A stretch of DNA of 64,000 nt from Zoogloea dura. GTDB lineage: Bacteria > Pseudomonadota > Gammaproteobacteria > Burkholderiales > Rhodocyclaceae. The notes under the pieces are model-generated. The model did no database searches, was not told the origin of the DNA, and was given only the letters and a program-made list of their open reading frames with translations. A program made the translations under genes and the position numbers. How positions within the stretch are numbered: position 1 is the first letter of the stretch; every line of letters starts with the position of its first letter. Shown here one piece after another: positions 6,334 through 14,873 of the stretch. The stretch spans positions 1 through 64,000 of the forward strand of contig NZ_JABBGA010000026.1 in the NCBI RefSeq assembly GCF_012927165.1, read 5' to 3'.

Positions 6334-7638
6334 ATGCAAAGAGACATCAAGGAAAAGCCCGTATACGCCGTGATCGCCGCGGTCCAGCTGCCCACCGTCA
6401 GCGATTTCGAGTTCGAATCGTCGCTGGCCGAGCTGCGCGAGCTGGCCAAGACGCTGGGCCTGGAGGTTGTTCATACCTTCGTCCAGAAACGCCCCGGCTT
6501 TGATACGACGGCTTACCTGGGCGTCGGCAAGCGGCAGGAAGTCCGCGACTATGTGAATGGCGACGACGGCCAGGAGATCGAGGTGATCCTGGTGGATCAT
6601 GAGTTGTCGCCGTCCCAGGCGCGCAACCTGGAGGTGGAGGTGGGATGCGAGGTGATGGACCGCACCATGGTCATCCTCGAGATCTTCCATCGCAACGCGC
6701 GCTCCCGCGCGGCCCGGGCCCAGGTGGAGATCGCCCGGCTGGGCTACATGGCGCCGCGCCTGCGCGAGATGGCCAAGCTGGCCGGCTCGCAGGGGCGCCA
6801 GCGGGGTGGTGGTGGCGGCCGCGGTGCGGGCGAATCGCTGACCGAACTCGACAGACGCAAGATCCGCGACCGCATCGCCGAGCTGCAGCAGGACATCGAC
6901 GCGATGGAGGCGGAGCGCGCCACCCAGCGTTCGCGTCGGCAGGGGCGCCAGGGCCTGGCCGGGGTGGCCCTGGTGGGCTATACCAACGCCGGCAAGTCGA
7001 CCCTGATGCGCGCCCTCACCGGCAGCGAGGTGCTGGTGGCCAACAAATTGTTCGCCACGCTCGACACCACGGTGCGCGTGCTGCACCCGGCCAGCGTGCC
7101 GCGCGTGCTGGTGAGCGATACGGTGGGTTTCATCAAGAACCTGCCCCACGGCCTGGTGGCTTCGTTCAAGTCCACCCTCGATGAAGCCCTCGATGCCGAG
7201 CTGCTGTTGCATGTCATCGACGCCAGCGACCCCGGCTTCGAGCGCCAGCGCCAGGTCACCGACACGGTGCTGGAGGAGATCGGCGCCAGCGACGTGCCGC
7301 GCCTGCGCATCTTCAACAAGATCGACCACGTCGGCGATGCCGAGGCCCAGGCGGCTCACACGGCAGCGCTGCAGGAGGCCTACCCGGGCTGCATCGTGAT
7401 GAGCGCGCGCCGCCCGGACGACGTGGCCCGCCTGCACCACGCCATCGTGGCCTTCTTCCAGCGCAATCTGGTGGAGGGGGAGCTGTTCCTGCCCTGGTCG
7501 GCCCAGCAATGGCGCCAGGAGATCTACGCCAACTGCGAGGTGCTGGAGGAGCGGGCCGATGAGGAGGGGGCGCTGTTCCGCGTGCGCGGCGAGGCCGCCA
7601 CCCTGGACAAGCTGCGCGAGGCTTTCAGCCAGGCCTGA
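6334..7638 (+). CDS. hflX: GTPase HflX, ribosome-splitting factor
   Basis: A 434-aa protein of normal HflX length. The N-terminal HflX domain (YLGVGKRQEV, DRTMVILEIFHRNARSRAA) and a basic Gly-rich loop (GRQRGGGGGRGAGESLTELD) precede a G domain at about residues 210-375 with G1 GYTNAGKST, G3 DTVGF and G4 NKID. HflX binds the large ribosomal subunit and splits stalled ribosomes, especially under heat or antibiotic stress. It is usually near hfq in proteobacteria; here it stands alone, divergent from the PilZ gene. The start is the ATG at 6334; no good Shine-Dalgarno is present, so initiation may be weak or the true start may differ by a few codons. Confidence 0.93.
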   Translation: MQRDIKEKPVYAVIAAVQLPTVSDFEFESSLAELRELAKTLGLEVVHTFVQKRPGFDTTAYLGVGKRQEVRDYVNGDDGQEIEVILVDHELSPSQARNLEVEVGCEVMDRTMVILEIFHRNARSRAARAQVEIARLGYMAPRLREMAKLAGSQGRQRGGGGGRGAGESLTELDRRKIRDRIAELQQDIDAMEAERATQRSRRQGRQGLAGVALVGYTNAGKSTLMRALTGSEVLVANKLFATLDTTVRVLHPASVPRVLVSDTVGFIKNLPHGLVASFKSTLDEALDAELLLHVIDASDPGFERQRQVTDTVLEEIGASDVPRLRIFNKIDHVGDAEAQAAHTAALQEAYPGCIVMSARRPDDVARLHHAIVAFFQRNLVEGELFLPWSAQQWRQEIYANCEVLEERADEEGALFRVRGEAATLDKLREAFSQA

Positions 7639-7670
7639 GGGCCAGTGGTTGCCAGGGGGCTGGACGGGGC

Positions 7671-9851
7671 TTAGCTGACGTTCAGCCCGTTGAGAAAGGT
7701 CCCCAGCGGCTGGTCGGCGGTCTTGATGTGATTGACGAACACGTCCTTCACGATCTGCAGGACCAGCAATTCCTTGCCCTTGCGGAAATCCCGGGCGGTC
7801 CGCTGCAGCAGATGCACCAGGTCGTCATGCTCGCGACGGTGCGCCTCATGGCCGGGGTAGCCGTAGTCCTTCATGTACCGGTCTTCGGTATCGAAGTGGA
7901 AGCGCACAAAGCCGATCAGCTCCTTGAAGCGCGGCAGGAAGTCGGACGCGCTCTCCTCGAGCCGCGTGGCCTGGTTCAGATGATTGACCATGTGGGCCAG
8001 TTGCCGGTGATGGGCATCGATCTCCGCCACCCCCACCAGGTAGCTGTCGTCGAAGGACACCCATTGCCGCGGCTCCGGGCTGGCCGACGAGAAGGTGTAG
8101 GTGTTCTTGCCCCTGGCCTTGCTCTGGTACATCGCGGAATCGGCGGTTTCGATCAGCGAGTCGATCTCCAGGGCGTTGTCGGGATACATGCTGATGCCGA
8201 TGCTGGCCCCGATCTGGCAGAGCTTGCCGCCGGGGAGCGGAATGGGGGCTGCGAGGGCGTCGAGCAGCTTCCGGGCGACGCTGGCAGCTTCGCCCGGCTC
8301 GATCAGGTCGCCGGTCAGTACCGCGAATTCGTCGCCTCCCAGCCGGGCCACCGTGTCCGATTCGCGCACGCAGCCGAGCCAGCGCTTGGCCACGGCGGCG
8401 AGGACGATGTCCCCGGTTTCGTGGCCGAACTGGTCGTTGATCGGCTTGAAACCATCCAGGTCGAGATACAGCAGGGCGGCGTGCCGACCCTGGCGCTGGG
8501 CCAGCAGGCAGGCCTTGGACAGGCGGTCGAACAGGAGGGAGCGGTTGGGCAGGTCGGTCAGCCGGTCGAAGTTGGCCTGGCGCCAGATCAACTCGGCAGT
8601 CTTCTTTTCTTCGGTGCGGTCCTTGATGAAGACGAAGAAGCGGCCGCCCATCATGGGTGAATAACTGGCCGCCACTTCCGCGGGCCAGATCTTGCCGCTC
8701 CGGCTGCGGTGGGTGGTCTCGAAACGCGCGTAGCCGTCGGCCAGGACTCTCTCGGTCAGGCTGGTGAGCCGTTCCGCGCTGTCGCTGGCGTCCAGGTGCT
8801 CGATCGACAGGCTCAGCAGCTCGTCGCGGGAATAGCCCGAGAGCTTCACGTAGGCATTGTTCACTTCGAGGAGGCGGCCCGCCGTGTCGGTGATCCAGAA
8901 ACCATCCGTGGACGTTTCGACTGCCAGGCGGAACTGCTCGTCCTTCTCGCGGGCGGCGGCTTCGGCCGACACCTGGCGGGTGATGTCGCGGGCGATGGAG
9001 CTCGCGCCGATGGTCTCGCCGCGAGCGTTGCGGATCGGCGAGATGGTGATGCTGACGTTGATCGGCTCGCCGTCCTTGCGAATCCGGATGCTCTCGAAGT
9101 GTTCGACCTTCTCGCCGTGCTGGATCCGCTCCAGGATCTCTTCCTCCTCGTGGCGCAGCTCGTCCGGGAACAGCCGCAGCATCGACTGGCCGATCATCTC
9201 GGCCGCGGTGTAGCCGAAGATCGTCGTGGCGCGCGGGTTCCAGGTCGTGACGACGCCGCTCAGGGTCTTGCCGATGATGGCGTCTTCCGACGACTGGATG
9301 ATGGCCTCGCTGGCCTGCAGGGCGGTGTTCGTCTCGAGCAGTTGCACCCTGGCCAGCCCCATCTCGCCGATGACCCGGGCCAGGCGGGTGAAGAAGGCCA
9401 TGGTGGACTTGACCTTCTCGACCGTGAACACCGGGGTCTTTTCCAGGGCGTCGAGATAAGCCGCCTGGTCGAAGCGGAACTCGTTGGCCTGGCGGATGAA
9501 GTACTGGGTGTCCGGTGAATCAAAGAAGAACTGGCCGGTGAACAGGTTGGCGACGTGTTCCCCGCCGATGTTGATGGGCACGGCCACGTCGACCAGGCCG
9601 TTCTTGCAGCGGTAGACGTTGTAGCTCTCACCCAGCTTGAGCTGGTCGGCGAGGATGGTGTCGCTCTCCAGGCAGCGCGCCGCAGTGCCAGGATTGACGC
9701 GGTGGAACTTGGTGCAGATGTCGTGCCAGCCCGTGGCAATCAGGATGTTGCCCTCGAGATCAAGGATTGCCGTCACGGCACCCGTGATGTCGGAAAACTC
9801 TTCGCACAGGCCGCGCAGCTCTTCGATGTCGACCAACTCGGTGAATCTCAC
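7671..9851 (-). CDS. PocR-PAS-PAS-GGDEF-hemerythrin diguanylate cyclase
   Basis: A 726-aa multidomain cytoplasmic sensor with no membrane segment. Residues 1-170 are a PocR-type ligand-binding domain with several Cys (DICTKF, ARCLES, VYRCKNG). PAS domains lie at about 180-295 and 300-415, and a GGDEF domain at 425-585 has the intact GGDEF motif (505-509) and an inhibitory I-site RESD five residues before it. Residues 595-726 are a bacteriohemerythrin four-helix bundle with di-iron ligands in IDAHH, HFDTED, HRREH and HIKTAD. It should make c-di-GMP, with output tuned by a small molecule and by O2 or redox state. It converges with hflX 33 bases away. Confidence 0.92.
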   Translation of the reverse strand: MRFTELVDIEELRGLCEEFSDITGAVTAILDLEGNILIATGWHDICTKFHRVNPGTAARCLESDTILADQLKLGESYNVYRCKNGLVDVAVPINIGGEHVANLFTGQFFFDSPDTQYFIRQANEFRFDQAAYLDALEKTPVFTVEKVKSTMAFFTRLARVIGEMGLARVQLLETNTALQASEAIIQSSEDAIIGKTLSGVVTTWNPRATTIFGYTAAEMIGQSMLRLFPDELRHEEEEILERIQHGEKVEHFESIRIRKDGEPINVSITISPIRNARGETIGASSIARDITRQVSAEAAAREKDEQFRLAVETSTDGFWITDTAGRLLEVNNAYVKLSGYSRDELLSLSIEHLDASDSAERLTSLTERVLADGYARFETTHRSRSGKIWPAEVAASYSPMMGGRFFVFIKDRTEEKKTAELIWRQANFDRLTDLPNRSLLFDRLSKACLLAQRQGRHAALLYLDLDGFKPINDQFGHETGDIVLAAVAKRWLGCVRESDTVARLGGDEFAVLTGDLIEPGEAASVARKLLDALAAPIPLPGGKLCQIGASIGISMYPDNALEIDSLIETADSAMYQSKARGKNTYTFSSASPEPRQWVSFDDSYLVGVAEIDAHHRQLAHMVNHLNQATRLEESASDFLPRFKELIGFVRFHFDTEDRYMKDYGYPGHEAHRREHDDLVHLLQRTARDFRKGKELLVLQIVKDVFVNHIKTADQPLGTFLNGLNVS

Positions 9852-10136
9852 TCAGCCCCCCACTGCCGCCAGCGAATCAAAAATACACAACACCTGTTGC
9901 GCGGACACGATAGCCCGCCAACCCGGGGCTGGCAACCGTGCTGTAACCCACGCCCGGCGCGGCCTGGGCAACAAATCCTCTCCCCGGCGGGGACTTTGCT
10001 GCAGAATTCGGCCCCGGCCTGATTTTTTCAGATACGGCGGTCTGTGTACCTCCTGCCGATACCGCTTCATCCCGTGGTGGATGGATATTAAGTCCGGGCG
10101 ACTCCGCGCCCGGGCGGCTCGTTGACTGGAGAAACA
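9852..10136. other. 285-base divergent intergenic region
   Basis: It separates the diguanylate cyclase from the flavoprotein operon, and promoters for both must lie here. A GC-rich hairpin (CCCCGGCGGGG near 9979) and the ribosome site TGGAG near 10127 are visible. I could not identify a convincing sigma-70 or sigma-54 promoter or a riboswitch. Confidence 0.4.
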
Positions 10137-11291
10137 ATGAACAAGCCTGCAAATCAGGTGGCGGAGGCGCTCGCCGCCAGCCTGAAGATGTTTGACGAGG
10201 TGGTGACCGAGGTGGTGGCCCCGGCCGCCGCCGACGTGGATGCCGATGGCCGCTATCCCCGCGCCGCTTTCGATGCGCTGGGCCGCACGGGCCTGCTCGG
10301 CCTGATCAGCAGCGCCGAAGTGGGCGGCCTCGGCCTGTCCCACCGCGCCGCCGCCCTGGCGGTGGAGAAGGTGGCCCAGGGCTGTACGTCCACGGCCATG
10401 GTGTTGTGCATGCACTATTGCGCCACGGCCGTCATCGAAGCCTTCGGCAGCCTCGAAGTGCGCCGCGCCATTGCGGCCGGCAAGCATGTGTCCACCCTGG
10501 CCTTCTCCGAAACCGGTTCGCGCAGCCATTTCTGGGCTCCCGTGGGCACGGCGGCTGCGCTGGATGGGGCGATCCGCCTGGACGGCAAGAAGAGCATGAT
10601 CACCTCCGCCGGAGAGGCCGACTCCTATGTGTGGTCGAGCCGCCCCGCCGCCGCGGAAGGCGCCAGCACCCTGTGGCTGGTGCCGGCCGACGCCGCCGGC
10701 CTGACCGTGGTCGGCAAGTTCGAGGGTCTGGGCCTGCGCGGCAACGCCTCCTCGCCGATCACCGCCGACAATGTGCGGGTGGCCGACAGCGCCCGGCTGG
10801 GTGCCGACGGCGGCGGCTTCGACATCATGATGGGCACGGTGGTCCCGTACTTCAACCTGATGACCGCCGCGGTATCCCTCGGCAATATGGAAGCCGCCCT
10901 GGGCAAGGCCATCGCCCACGTCAGCGCCACCCGCTTCGAGCATCTCGGCCAGTCCATCGCCGACCTGCCCACCGTGCGCGCCTACCTGGGCCGCGCCCGC
11001 ATCAAGGTGGACATGGTGCGCACCCTGCTCCTGGACACCCTGGACGCTGTTGAACAGGGCCGCCCCGACACCATGCTGCGCCTCCTCGAGGTGAAGGCCG
11101 CCGCCGCCGAGACCGGCACCGAGGTCACCGACCTGGCCATGCGCGTGTGCGGCGGTGCCGCCTTCCGCAAGAGCCACGGGGTGGAACGCCACTTCCGCGA
11201 TGCCCGGGCCGCCACCGTGATGGCACCCACCGCGGACGTGCTTTACGACTTCATCGGCAAGGCCGTGTGCGGCATGCCTGTCTTTGGCTGA
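10137..11291 (+). CDS. Acyl-CoA-dehydrogenase-fold flavoprotein lacking the usual catalytic Glu
   Basis: A 384-aa protein with the three-part acyl-CoA dehydrogenase fold: an N-terminal helical domain, a middle beta domain (STLAFSETGSRSHFWAP, then FEGLGLRGNASSP), and a C-terminal helical domain ending GGAAFRKSHGVERHFRDAR. At the place where classical enzymes have the base in a YEGT-like motif, this protein reads VMAPTADVLYDF, with no Glu. This is typical of family members that act as flavin-dependent monooxygenases (DszC-like) rather than dehydrogenases. It is first in a three-gene operon, nine bases from the next start. Substrate unknown. Confidence 0.85.
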   Translation: MNKPANQVAEALAASLKMFDEVVTEVVAPAAADVDADGRYPRAAFDALGRTGLLGLISSAEVGGLGLSHRAAALAVEKVAQGCTSTAMVLCMHYCATAVIEAFGSLEVRRAIAAGKHVSTLAFSETGSRSHFWAPVGTAAALDGAIRLDGKKSMITSAGEADSYVWSSRPAAAEGASTLWLVPADAAGLTVVGKFEGLGLRGNASSPITADNVRVADSARLGADGGGFDIMMGTVVPYFNLMTAAVSLGNMEAALGKAIAHVSATRFEHLGQSIADLPTVRAYLGRARIKVDMVRTLLLDTLDAVEQGRPDTMLRLLEVKAAAAETGTEVTDLAMRVCGGAAFRKSHGVERHFRDARAATVMAPTADVLYDFIGKAVCGMPVFG

Positions 11292-11300
11292 GGAAACACC

Positions 11301-12155
11301 ATGTCTACAACACTTGTGATGGGCGCAGTCGCCTACGCGCCGAAGGTCGTCACCATCTGGGAAGGCTTCAAGGCCTGGTTCCGCGAGCAGGGCCTCGAGT
11401 TCGACTTCGTGCTCTATTCCAACTACGAGCGCCAGGTGGAGGCCCAGTTCGACGGCACCCTCGATCTGGCCTGGAATTCCCCGCTGGCCTGGGTGCGCGC
11501 CGAGCGCATCGCTCGCGCCAGAGGCCTCCAGGTCAGCGCCGTGGCCATGCGCGACACCGACCAGGACCTGTCCTCGGTGCTGGTGGTGCGCCAGGACGGG
11601 GCCGCCGAGGTGGCTGCGCTCAAGGGCCGGCGGGTCGGCTTCGGGGCCATCGATTCACCCCAGGCGACCCTCATTCCTCTCGATCACCTGCGCCAGGCCG
11701 GCCTCGTCGCCGGGCGTGACTACACGGCGCAGCGCTTCGATGTGCTCGGCGGCAAGCACGGCGACCACATCGGCGGCGAGCGCGATGCGGCCGTGGCCCT
11801 GATGGCCGGCGAGATCGACGCGGCCTGGATGATAGACGGCAACTACATGGCCTTCGCCAACGAGGGCGTGCTGCCCAGCGGCGCGACCCGCATCCTCACC
11901 CGTACCGGCCTCTACGACCACTGCAATTTCACCGTCAGCCCCGGCGCGCCGGCCGAGCTGATCGGGCGCTTCACCGAACTGCTCCTCGGCATGTCGTGGG
12001 ACGACCCGGCGGTGCGCTCGCTGCTCGAGCTGGAAGGCCTGCGCGCCTGGCGCCCCGGCCGTACCAGCGGCTACGCGGCCCTGGCCCGGGCGGTGGATGA
12101 CGAGGCCTTCTACGATGCCGAAGGGAAGATCCTTGCTGCCGACTATCGATATTGA
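11301..12155 (+). CDS. PhnD-like periplasmic-binding-fold protein without a signal peptide
   Basis: A 284-aa protein of the phosphate/phosphite/phosphonate-binding (PhnD) type fold: MGAVAYAPKVVTIWEGFKAW, VEAQFDGTLDLAWNSPLAW, VLVVRQDGAAEVAALKGRRV, and the hinge DYTAQRFDVLGGKHGDHIGG. The N-terminus begins directly with the first strand and has no signal sequence or lipobox, so it should stay in the cytoplasm, unusual for a transport-binding protein. No ABC permease or ATPase is nearby. It sits between the flavoprotein and the di-iron protein and overlaps the latter, implying a shared pathway, perhaps as a substrate sensor or carrier (inference). Confidence 0.8.
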   Translation: MSTTLVMGAVAYAPKVVTIWEGFKAWFREQGLEFDFVLYSNYERQVEAQFDGTLDLAWNSPLAWVRAERIARARGLQVSAVAMRDTDQDLSSVLVVRQDGAAEVAALKGRRVGFGAIDSPQATLIPLDHLRQAGLVAGRDYTAQRFDVLGGKHGDHIGGERDAAVALMAGEIDAAWMIDGNYMAFANEGVLPSGATRILTRTGLYDHCNFTVSPGAPAELIGRFTELLLGMSWDDPAVRSLLELEGLRAWRPGRTSGYAALARAVDDEAFYDAEGKILAADYRY

Positions 12156-13335
12156 GTCGGTCGGCTTCGACGCCGGCGCCCACCTGCTGGTGAAGCTGGC
12201 CCTGGGCCGGGTCGCCGTCGGCGAGGTGCTGCGGGTGCGCAGCCAGGGGGAGGGCTGGGAAGGCCCCCTGGCAGCCTGGTGCCGCAGCCAGGGACACGCG
12301 GTCGACTTCGACGCCGCGGCCGGCCACATCGAGGCCCGCGTCACCCGCGGCGCGGTGCAGGCCGGCCGCTGGCGCGCGGCGGCCGTCACCGGCGCCATCG
12401 ACCCGCGCGCCGACAACGCCGTGCTGCCGCAGGCCGAGGCCCGCTGGGGCCTGGCCGCGCGTGGCGCGACGGTGGAGGCGGGCAGCCCCGCCTTTGCCTT
12501 CCGCCTCAGCCGCAAGGACGAGGTGTGGGCCGACAGCGCCGCCACCCTCTATGCCGAGGCCGCGGCGGCCCAGTGGAACGCCGATACCGCCATCGACTGG
12601 AACACGGCCTTCGCGCTGCCTGACGAGGTCGAGGATGCCGTGGTGCAGGTGATGACCTACATGGTGGAGAACGAGAACGCCGCCCTGGTGGTGCCGGCCC
12701 GCTTCCTGGGCCAGCTGCATCCCCATTTCCGCGAGGTGCAGGCCTTGCTGGCCATCCAGGTGGCCGACGAGGCGCGGCATATCGACGTGTTCACCCGCCG
12801 CATCGCCCTCAAGGGCCGCCAGCCCGGCTTGTCCACCGCCGGTGGGCAGACTTCGCTCAAGACCCTGGTGGATGAGCCGGACTTCTCCGTCGCCCAGTTC
12901 CTGCTGGCGGTGCTGGGGGAGGGCACCTTCGTCAGCCTGCTGAACTTCCTCAATCAGCACGCGCCTGATCCGGTGACCCGTCAGATCGCCCGCCTGGCCG
13001 CGCGGGACGAAGCCCGCCACGTGGCCTTCGGCATGGCCCACCTGGGGCAGAGCATCGCCCGGGAGCCGGCCCTGCTGTCCCGCCTGGGCAATGCGGTGGA
13101 GGCGCGCTACGAACACCTGGCGGGTACCTCGGGGCTCAACGAGGAGGTCTTCGATGCCCTCATCCTGCTGGCTGCCGGCGGCACCCGCCCGGCAGACATC
13201 GCCGCCGGCTACGGGCGTGTCCAGGGCCTGCTGCAGGACATGGCGCGGGGCCGCGAGGCACGCCTCGCCAAGCTCGGCTTCAAGGGCGAGGCGGCGCACC
13301 GCCTGGCCTCCCTGCATACCCGCAACTTCATGTAG
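12115..13335 (+). CDS. TusA-like domain fused to a di-iron ferritin-like domain
   Basis: About 406 aa. Residues 10-80 resemble a TusA/SirA fold (VGEVLRVRSQGEGWEGPLAA then WCRSQGHAV), but the CPxP position reads GFDAGAHLL, so the sulfur-carrying Cys is missing. Residues 165-400 form a ferritin-like bundle with two E...ExxH sets: E185 with E219/H222 (ADEARHIDVF) and E269 (LGEGTF) with E299/H302 (RDEARHVAF), a complete di-iron site. It could be an oxygenase/oxidase working with the flavoprotein. The start is uncertain: ATG 12115, or TTG 12133 behind AAGGGA; either overlaps the upstream gene. It converges with the MFS gene. Confidence 0.8.
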   Translation: MPKGRSLLPTIDIESVGFDAGAHLLVKLALGRVAVGEVLRVRSQGEGWEGPLAAWCRSQGHAVDFDAAAGHIEARVTRGAVQAGRWRAAAVTGAIDPRADNAVLPQAEARWGLAARGATVEAGSPAFAFRLSRKDEVWADSAATLYAEAAAAQWNADTAIDWNTAFALPDEVEDAVVQVMTYMVENENAALVVPARFLGQLHPHFREVQALLAIQVADEARHIDVFTRRIALKGRQPGLSTAGGQTSLKTLVDEPDFSVAQFLLAVLGEGTFVSLLNFLNQHAPDPVTRQIARLAARDEARHVAFGMAHLGQSIAREPALLSRLGNAVEARYEHLAGTSGLNEEVFDALILLAAGGTRPADIAAGYGRVQGLLQDMARGREARLAKLGFKGEAAHRLASLHTRNFM

Positions 13336-13344
13336 GCCGCCGCG

Positions 13345-14730
13345 TCACGGAGCCTCGCCACGCGGCGCGGGGCGGCCGGCCGGGCTGCGCAGGAGCGTGG
13401 TGATGGCCAGGGCCAGGCCGATCAGGGCGGCCGCCACCGCAAAGGTGATGTGCAGTCCGCCGGCGGCGAACACCGCACCGAGGGCCGAGGTGCCGGTGAT
13501 GAGCCCGAGATTGCGCGACAGGTTGAGCATGCCGGACACCAGGCCCCGCTGCGCCGGGGCGATGCCGGCCATCACGCCGGTGTTGTTGGCGGTCTGGAAC
13601 AGCGCGTAGCTGGCGGTGAGGATCACGATCGGGCCGAGGTAGGCGGCGACGCCGAGCTGCGTCGGCAGCACTGCCAGCAGCACGCAGGCGCCGCCGATGC
13701 CGGCCAGCCCGAGCAGGCTCATCGGCCGGGCGCCGAGGCGATCCACCAGGCGCCCGGCGGGGGCCGCGGTGAGCGCCGCCACCAGCGGCCCCATCGATAT
13801 CACCAGGCCGACGGCTGCCGCGTTGAGCCCGAGTGCGCTGGAGAGATGGAAGGGGCCGACCACCAGCGTCGCCATCAACACCGTGGCCACCAGCGCGCTG
13901 CTGAGCAGGCCGGCACGCAGCGACGCATCACCGAACATTCCGGGCCGGATCAGGGGGAAGGCTGCCCGCGCTTCGACCCGCAGGAAGAGGGCCACCCCCA
14001 GCGCCGCGCCTGCCAGCAGGGCCAGATTGAGGCTGCCGAAGTGGCCGCGTCCGATGGTCAGCGCGAGGGCGTAGGCGGCCAGCGTGGCGGCCAGGAGCAC
14101 GGTGCCCGGCACGTCGAAGCCGGTGCCGTCCTTCGGTGCGGCCGGGGCGCTGGCGGGCAGGTGGCGATACACCAGCACGAAGGCCAGCGCACCGAGGGGC
14201 AGGTTGATCAGGAAGATCGCCGGCCAGCCCGCGGCGGCGATCAGCACGCCGCCCAGCGCCGGCCCCAGGGCGGTGCCGATGGCCGACATGCTGCCGAGCA
14301 CGCCCATTGCGCTGCCGGTTCTTTCGCGGGGGATGGCTTCGCCGACACAGGCCATGGCGAGGGCCATCATGATGGCTGCGCCGAGCCCCTGAACGGCCCG
14401 CATGGCGATCAGCAGCGGCAGCGCCGGAGCCAGGCCACACAGCGCCGAGGCCACCGTGAACACGGCGATTCCGGCGAGCAGCAGCCGGCGCCGCCCCAGC
14501 AGGTCGCCCAGCCGCCCGACGCCGACGATCAGCGTGGTGATGGCGAGCAGGTAGGCCAGGACGACCCACTGCACCGCCTGGAAGGACGCGCCGAAGGCCT
14601 CCATCAGGGTCGGCAGGCCGATGTTGGCGATGCTGGTGCCGAGGGACGGCAGCAGGATGGACAGGGCCAGGCCGGCCAGCGTCCAGGACATCACGGGGCC
14701 GGCTTGCTGGAGGTCTTTGGCTTGGGGCAT
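13345..14730 (-). CDS. MFS drug/solute exporter, DHA2 (EmrB/QacA) type
   Basis: 461 aa, about 12-14 transmembrane helices. The N-terminal half carries the family motifs: motif A GRLGDLLGRRRLLLAG after TM2 and a motif-C-like GPALGGVLIAAAGWPAIFLI. The C-terminal half repeats a motif-A-like APAGRLVDRLGARPM. It should export a small amphiphilic compound by proton antiport across the inner membrane. Start ATG 14730. It is divergent from a LysR regulator 143 bases away, the usual layout for a regulator controlling an exporter. It converges on the three-gene operon and might export its product, but that is speculation. Confidence 0.9.
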   Translation of the reverse strand: MPQAKDLQQAGPVMSWTLAGLALSILLPSLGTSIANIGLPTLMEAFGASFQAVQWVVLAYLLAITTLIVGVGRLGDLLGRRRLLLAGIAVFTVASALCGLAPALPLLIAMRAVQGLGAAIMMALAMACVGEAIPRERTGSAMGVLGSMSAIGTALGPALGGVLIAAAGWPAIFLINLPLGALAFVLVYRHLPASAPAAPKDGTGFDVPGTVLLAATLAAYALALTIGRGHFGSLNLALLAGAALGVALFLRVEARAAFPLIRPGMFGDASLRAGLLSSALVATVLMATLVVGPFHLSSALGLNAAAVGLVISMGPLVAALTAAPAGRLVDRLGARPMSLLGLAGIGGACVLLAVLPTQLGVAAYLGPIVILTASYALFQTANNTGVMAGIAPAQRGLVSGMLNLSRNLGLITGTSALGAVFAAGGLHITFAVAAALIGLALAITTLLRSPAGRPAPRGEAP

Positions 14731-14873
14731 GGGGCTCTCTCTGCTTCTTGTGTGCGGCGGGTGCCGGATGAGCCCACTGTAGGTGCTTCCGATATGTGGC
14801 GGAAGACGCATGGCTTGCACTGTATCCGTGCGCCAGACGCCATGTGTGAGCGCTGCATGCTATGGTCCGGCGC

